NCBI RefSeq assembly: GCF_029852145.1 | Contig: NC_079973.1 | Location: forward strand, 11,242,385 to 11,306,384 | Source: Microplitis mediator | Lineage: Eukaryota; Arthropoda; Insecta; Hymenoptera; Braconidae | DNA length: 64,000 nucleotides | Direction: 5' to 3' | Shown here: piece by piece, positions 59,911 to 64,000 of the stretch | How the letters are laid out: the number at the start of each line of letters is the position of its first letter | How positions within the stretch are numbered: the first letter of the stretch is position 1 | Translations under genes and position numbers: made by a program | Notes under the pieces: generated by a model | Told to the model about the DNA's origin: nothing | Database searches by the model: none | The model's input: the letters and a program-made list of their open reading frames with translations, nothing else

Positions 59911-60319
59911 AACGGAAACAAATAAATAGGTGCAGCAACAGGATTTTTCCTGTGAAACCAATAGGATAAGGAACAAGTTTCATGTACCAATTTTTTTCGT
60001 CAGTATAATAAAATTCCAAAATTTGAAAAAAGATTTAAATTTTTAACGAAAAATCCAATTTCGAAAAAAGAAATAACTTTGAACAAAAATGTTGATTTTT
60101 AAATTTGAATTTTTTTTCCAATCTTTGAATTTTTTTTCAAATTTTGAAATTTCACTATACGGACAAAAAAAAATTAGTACATAAAACTTGTTCCTTATCC
60201 GATTGATTCCACAGGAAAAATCCTGTTGCTCCCACAGGATGTGTTCTGTTGCTGTAACATGAAAATCCTGTTGCTGCAACAGGATTTTGTTCTGTAGCAG
60301 CGCTTATTTTTTGTCCGTG
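59911..60319. mobile_element. CTGTTGCTGCAACAGG word element with fold-back core
   Basis: Right end reversed CACGGACAAAAAATAAGCG with TA outside; the left end (ACGGAAACAAATAAATAGG) is eroded. The core is a long inverted repeat (CCTTATCC...GGATAAGG, TTTTTCCTGTG...CACAGGAAAAA). Confidence 0.7.
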
Positions 60320-60338
60320 TAGTCCCCTCTAGTAACTA

Positions 60339-60643
60339 CACAGAAAGAAAAAGCTTCTGGGCCCAAAAAAAGTTTTGCATTGTGAAATGAAAACAAAAGT
60401 TTTCTCAGGACTAGAAAAAATTTCTTGGCGCGAGAAATTCGTTTTTGCCGCAAGAAATTTTTGCTTGTCCCGAAAAAAGTTTTCTTCTTTTCCTGAGAAA
60501 TTTTTTGTTTTCAATTCGTTATGTGGAAAATTTCTTGGGAAGAGAAAAACTTTTTTTTGGACAAGCAAAAATTTCTTGAGGCAAAAACAAATTTCCCGCT
60601 GCAAGAAATTTTTTCTAGTCCTAAGAAATTCTTTTTTTCTGTG
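60339..60643. mobile_element. 305-bp TIR element CACAGAAAGAAAAAG, AAGAAATTTTTTC words
   Basis: Ends CACAGAAAGAAAAAGCTTC and, reversed, CACAGAAAAAAAGAATTTC; TA on the left, CA on the right. Interior words TTTCTTG, CAAGAAATTT and GGACAAGCAAA. Both strands stay open across it (60329-60677) purely because of the repeats. Confidence 0.85.
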
Positions 60644-61585
60644 CAGTTTTTCATTATTAATTATTTATCTTTATTAACAAGATCATTAAAATGTAATGCT
60701 GACAGAAATATTTCTGAATATCATGAAACTCACTAAATTTTTTAAGCTTTAGTTATTTAATTTCTAAAACTATATAGAAAAGAAAAGTTTCTATTTATAT
60801 ATAGCATAGACTTATTTGATAAATTCAATTAATCATGAAAGTTATCAATGAAGCTATGATTTAAAAAAAAATCTATTATGGTTTTTGTTATTGTAAAATA
60901 AAAACCGGTCTCCCTGTTCTGTTTCTTTTCTCCATACCACGTGTTTTTCGTATACATAGTATAGAAAAGCTGAAACGAATGTAAGTATATACACATTTCC
61001 AAGGTTGTTGTGAGCGCACAGTCTAGTTTGATGCGTACTATGATCATTTATCAAAATAATGCACACGTCATTACCCTTGCGTGTCCCCACCGTAAAACCA
61101 AGATCTGGATTCTTGAATGAAGCTCTGGATTTTGACGTTCTGTTCGCTTGAGTGAATCCTTTTGTTGCTAGAATTTTATTTGCTTATTAATAGATTAATT
61201 AATTTATTTATACAAAGCTTTTGTTTGCACTACACTCGTTTAAAATAACAAAACAACGGTTTATTTTTAATTTAGTTAAAAAATAAGCACCCTTAACTTC
61301 TGTTGATGTTCAGGATTTACACAGTAAAAATGAAACGTCATTATATTATTCAAATTTGTACACACCTGTTACTAATTGATTTCTATGTACTAGTCATTGT
61401 CCTTTAGTTTGATCAGACGCTATTAGACTGTTATCGATAATAAGTTAGATTAGAGTAAACTAATATTATCTTTGGTAGCAATTCGTTTGCTGCATAAGAT
61501 CATTAAGTTTGAATTATTTGAATGACATATATAATGATCCAATTATCTTTCTGCAAAATAGACGATTTGAGGATAAGAAGATATG
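60644..61585. other. AT-rich DNA, nothing recognised
   Basis: Short minus-strand frames at 60829-61090 have no domain features. Confidence 0.4.
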
Positions 61586-62042
61586 TAGGGGAGAGGGGGG
61601 CAGAGTGGGCCCCTTAAGGAGAATAATGATAGTGTCATTAATTTTTTTTACGCCTTTACTTCTTTTTAGGCTCTTGATACTTATTTTCACTTCATTATGC
61701 TGCGTCCATTAAAATTTAAAAATCCAAAATTAGGGACAAACTGGGCCCTCCAAAAAATTTTGGATTTGATATTTTTTATTCTTTACACGTGTGATATTTG
61801 CAAATAACTATAAAACAATTGTATTTTAATAATATAAAAGTCATTTTAATAGTCTGCTGCGATATAACTTTAAAACGTAGTTTTATTTTCTTTAACTTTC
61901 TTAATAAATTATATTTAATGAACAGTTTTGGTGGTCTATTTTAGCCCTCATTATATAAGAAATTTCGATTAGCTTATTATCCGTCCGAATTTATTGGCGT
62001 ATAGAAAATTTTGAGGGGCCCACTTTGCCCCCTTCATCCCTC
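61586..62042. mobile_element. GGGGAGGGGG-end MITE, copy 3
   Basis: Starts TAGGGGAGAGGGGGGCAGAG and ends GGGGCCCACTTTGCCCCCTT. Same orientation as 6400-6852 and near-identical, so one of the most recently mobile families here. Confidence 0.85.
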
Positions 62043-62179
62043 CAATACTATTTTGAGAACATGCGATTCTATATTTAGTGAAATTATTCAAAACATTCTT
62101 TCAATCGATTGAAGGCGATAGTCACTGTGACGGCCGAAAAATAAGTGACTTTCGGGAATTTGTTTGACCGGAATAATTA

Positions 62180-62410
62180 AGGGATATCCCGACTAGAATT
62201 ATTTCCTGATTTTCCTAAAATACCATGAAGACCTTCTCAGGTAAATATAATGCCTTAATAAGGCAAACATGACGCGTTCCTTATTAGGACCACATCATGA
62301 GGATATTCTTGCTAAAAAAAAATATTTTTCATCAGGTCAACCTGATAAGTTCCTTCTCAAGACTACATTAGGATATCTTTATTAAAACAAAAAGTTATTT
62401 GCCATCAGGT
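62180..62410. repeat. Interspersed repeat related to 18370-18640
   Basis: Shares 'tttcctgattt', 'taccatgaagaccttc', 'aggcaaacatgac' and 'aggaccacat' type blocks, with CAGGT...ACCTG words. Confidence 0.5.
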
Positions 62411-62605
62411 AAAAAAAATTTACAAAAAAGTTTCCATCAAAATCTGGAAAGATATGGGGTTATATTTTGTCGGAATAATAGTCCATACAGCTTCCTATGA
62501 TTCTGAAACGCCGATATCTGATGAAAACTCGATTTCCGAAAACTGGAATGAAAACAAAAATTTCTCGAATTTTTCAAAAATCGTCGCTTCTCATAAGAAG
62601 AAGTT
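62411..62605. mobile_element. Fragment of the AACTTCCCGCT family
   Basis: Shares the right half of the family ('cctatgattct', 'gatatctgatgaaaactcga', 'tcgcttctcataag', 'aagttaaa'). The TIR is degenerate. Confidence 0.6.
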
Positions 62606-62680
62606 AAAAAGTTCAAACTTCTATGATGTTTGAATGGGAAATCTTTCAATGCAAAAGGCGAGTTTCCAATATTGATTTAA

Positions 62681-62878
62681 CACAAAAAAAATAATCGGTA
62701 CCAGCTACCGATTATTTCGGTAGCAGTTACTGAAATAATCGGTAGCTGCTACCGATTAATTTTCGGTAACAGCTACAGATTACCAATCGGTAGCTGGTAC
62801 CGATTTCAATCAGTAACAGCTACCAAAGTAATCGGTAACTGCTACCGATTATTTCGGTTCTACTGACTAATTTTAGTG
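62681..62878. mobile_element. 198-bp TIR element, GGTAGCTGCTACCGATTA words
   Basis: Left end CACAAAAAAAATAATCGG; right end reversed CACTAAAATTAGTCAGTAG with TA outside. About eight ATCGGTA(G/A)CNGCTACCGAT words fill it. Confidence 0.85.
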
Positions 62879-63952
62879 TACCATAAAAAAACTACTTCTG
62901 AGGGGTGTCACATGGGATGTATGTATGAGTGTGCGTGTGCGCGCGTGTGTGCTCAAGTGCACGTGTGTGTGTATCCGTGTGTATATCTTATAAAAGCTGA
63001 AACTTTCAGAGAATTTTTTTTATCTTCACAACAATTTTTTGAGGTGAAAGTGAAAAAAAACCGGTATTTTCAAACGAAGCAACCTAATAAATATTATGAG
63101 AAATAATATGATTCATAAAATTAATTATCGGGAATTCGGTACTTTTGAAGTAATTTCGAAGACTTGCCAAAACAAAGATGGAAATAGTTTTTGTTGAACG
63201 GAAGCAACAAATAAAGAGCGTTAGGTGTGGATGCAAACCGTGCGTAGCATTTTGCAGCTCTCACCAGTTGCCGAACGGAAGAACGACAGCCGGGAACGTT
63301 GGTCGCGCCCCATATAATCCCGGCGATGCTTCTAAAGTTTCCTCCGCCTCATAGATCCTACAGCAGCATGTAAGAGAAACTTAAGATACAACTAAAATGA
63401 CTATGTTTAACTGGGGTCATGACAATTCATGCCACGAGAAGAAGGATGAAAGATTGAAAAATACTGTTTAACAAGTACACATAGACGTTTATACGCGCGT
63501 ATATATCAATGTATGTGAATCTGCTATCCATATGTTAGTCTATCAGAGTTAAAGCGACAATGCCGAAAGACGTGGTCGGTTCCAAAACAAACAAAATACG
63601 TCAGGCATTTACAATTTATCGTCATGACACGTGTCCATAAAAAACTTTGTGATACCCACGTTTTATAAATTAAAAATCATCATATATTAAGCTGTTGACG
63701 ATTTTTTTTCGCATTTGATATTATATACATTTCTCCTTACTTTTGATATTTATGCAATTTTTTGGCAGCTCTCCATTGGCAACAAATAATGAAACATAAT
63801 TTAAATTATGTTTATTCACATTCATGGTTGTTTCAACTGTTGCCATTTTCATTGAAATACTGTCGTTAAATAAAAATTTGCAGTTTCCGAAATTTTTCGA
63901 TTTTTGGTCCAGTAAATTATAAACAAGAAAATAGAATACAAAATAAAATTGG
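62879..63952. other. Mostly AT-rich DNA with a microsatellite and a GC-richer island
   Basis: 62917-62985 is a TGTG/CGCG-rich microsatellite. 63220-63380 is CpG-containing (gccgaacggaagaacgacagc, cgcgccccatataatcccgg) and could be regulatory. No exon seen. Confidence 0.35.
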
Positions 63953-64000
63953 TCTATCGGTTGACCCTCTGGGCCAGCCCCAAAACTTCCCGCTCTTTAC
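63953..64000 (+). mobile_element. Left end of another AACTTCCCGCT element, cut by the window edge
   Basis: GGTTGACCCTCTGGGCCAGC then AAAACTTCCCGCT, the same lead-in and TIR as at 26147 and 27773. Confidence 0.8.

Noticed and set aside
60329..60736. Open frames on both strands rich in Phe and Lys
   Set aside because: They follow the AAGAAATTTTTTC words of the TIR element at 60339-60643 and cross its ends.

Overview
The window is AT-rich eukaryotic DNA, almost certainly from an insect. Genes are intron-split with GT-AG junctions, coding density is very low, and most of the sequence is short terminal-inverted-repeat (TIR) transposons and their relics. A parasitoid hymenopteran is my best guess, because secreted neprilysin-like proteases and small cystine-knot peptides are typical of such wasps. 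That is inference; nothing here fixes the species.

Genes. (1) At 1636-2482 (+) a two-exon gene encodes a small secreted six-cysteine peptide with an inhibitor-cystine-knot spacing. (2) At 37904-55191 (-) three tandem paralogues (called A, B, C from low to high coordinate) each encode a complete secreted M13 metallopeptidase of the neprilysin family. I rebuilt them exon by exon: identical exon phases in all copies, signal peptide, zinc motif HE(I/M)GH, third zinc ligand in ENxAD, and the family C-terminus. Each has the same TATA-like promoter and a tiny leader exon. A fourth, broken copy survives as a short C-terminal fragment at about 49645-49795. (3) Three weaker single-exon candidates lie at 15476-15541 (+), 57392-57502 (-) and 59368-59572 (-).

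Mobile DNA. 1-36 kb and 55-64 kb are mainly layered repeats. A non-LTR retrotransposon tail lies at 11203-12036. Several elements carry GGGGAG-type ends, and near one of them is the relic of a PHD finger with two W-to-stop changes. At 27.5-31.8 kb one element has been entered by a second, which was entered by a third, with a fourth alongside. At 22.3-25.7 kb a large fold-back element hosts two smaller ones.

Most striking pattern: about fifteen elements share short A-rich ends (CACGGAAAAA, CACTGTAAAAA, CACAGAAAAA, CACTGAGAAAA), usually flanked by TA, but each interior is built from many degenerate copies of its own private palindromic word (for example CCATAATATTATGG, CTGTTGCAGCAACAG, ACACCGGTGT, CACTCCG/CGGAGTG). 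Paralogous empty sites inside the window show a TA target duplication for at least two of them.

The remaining stretches are AT-rich and show no gene I can support, apart from several GC-richer, CpG-containing islands that may be promoters or 5' exons.
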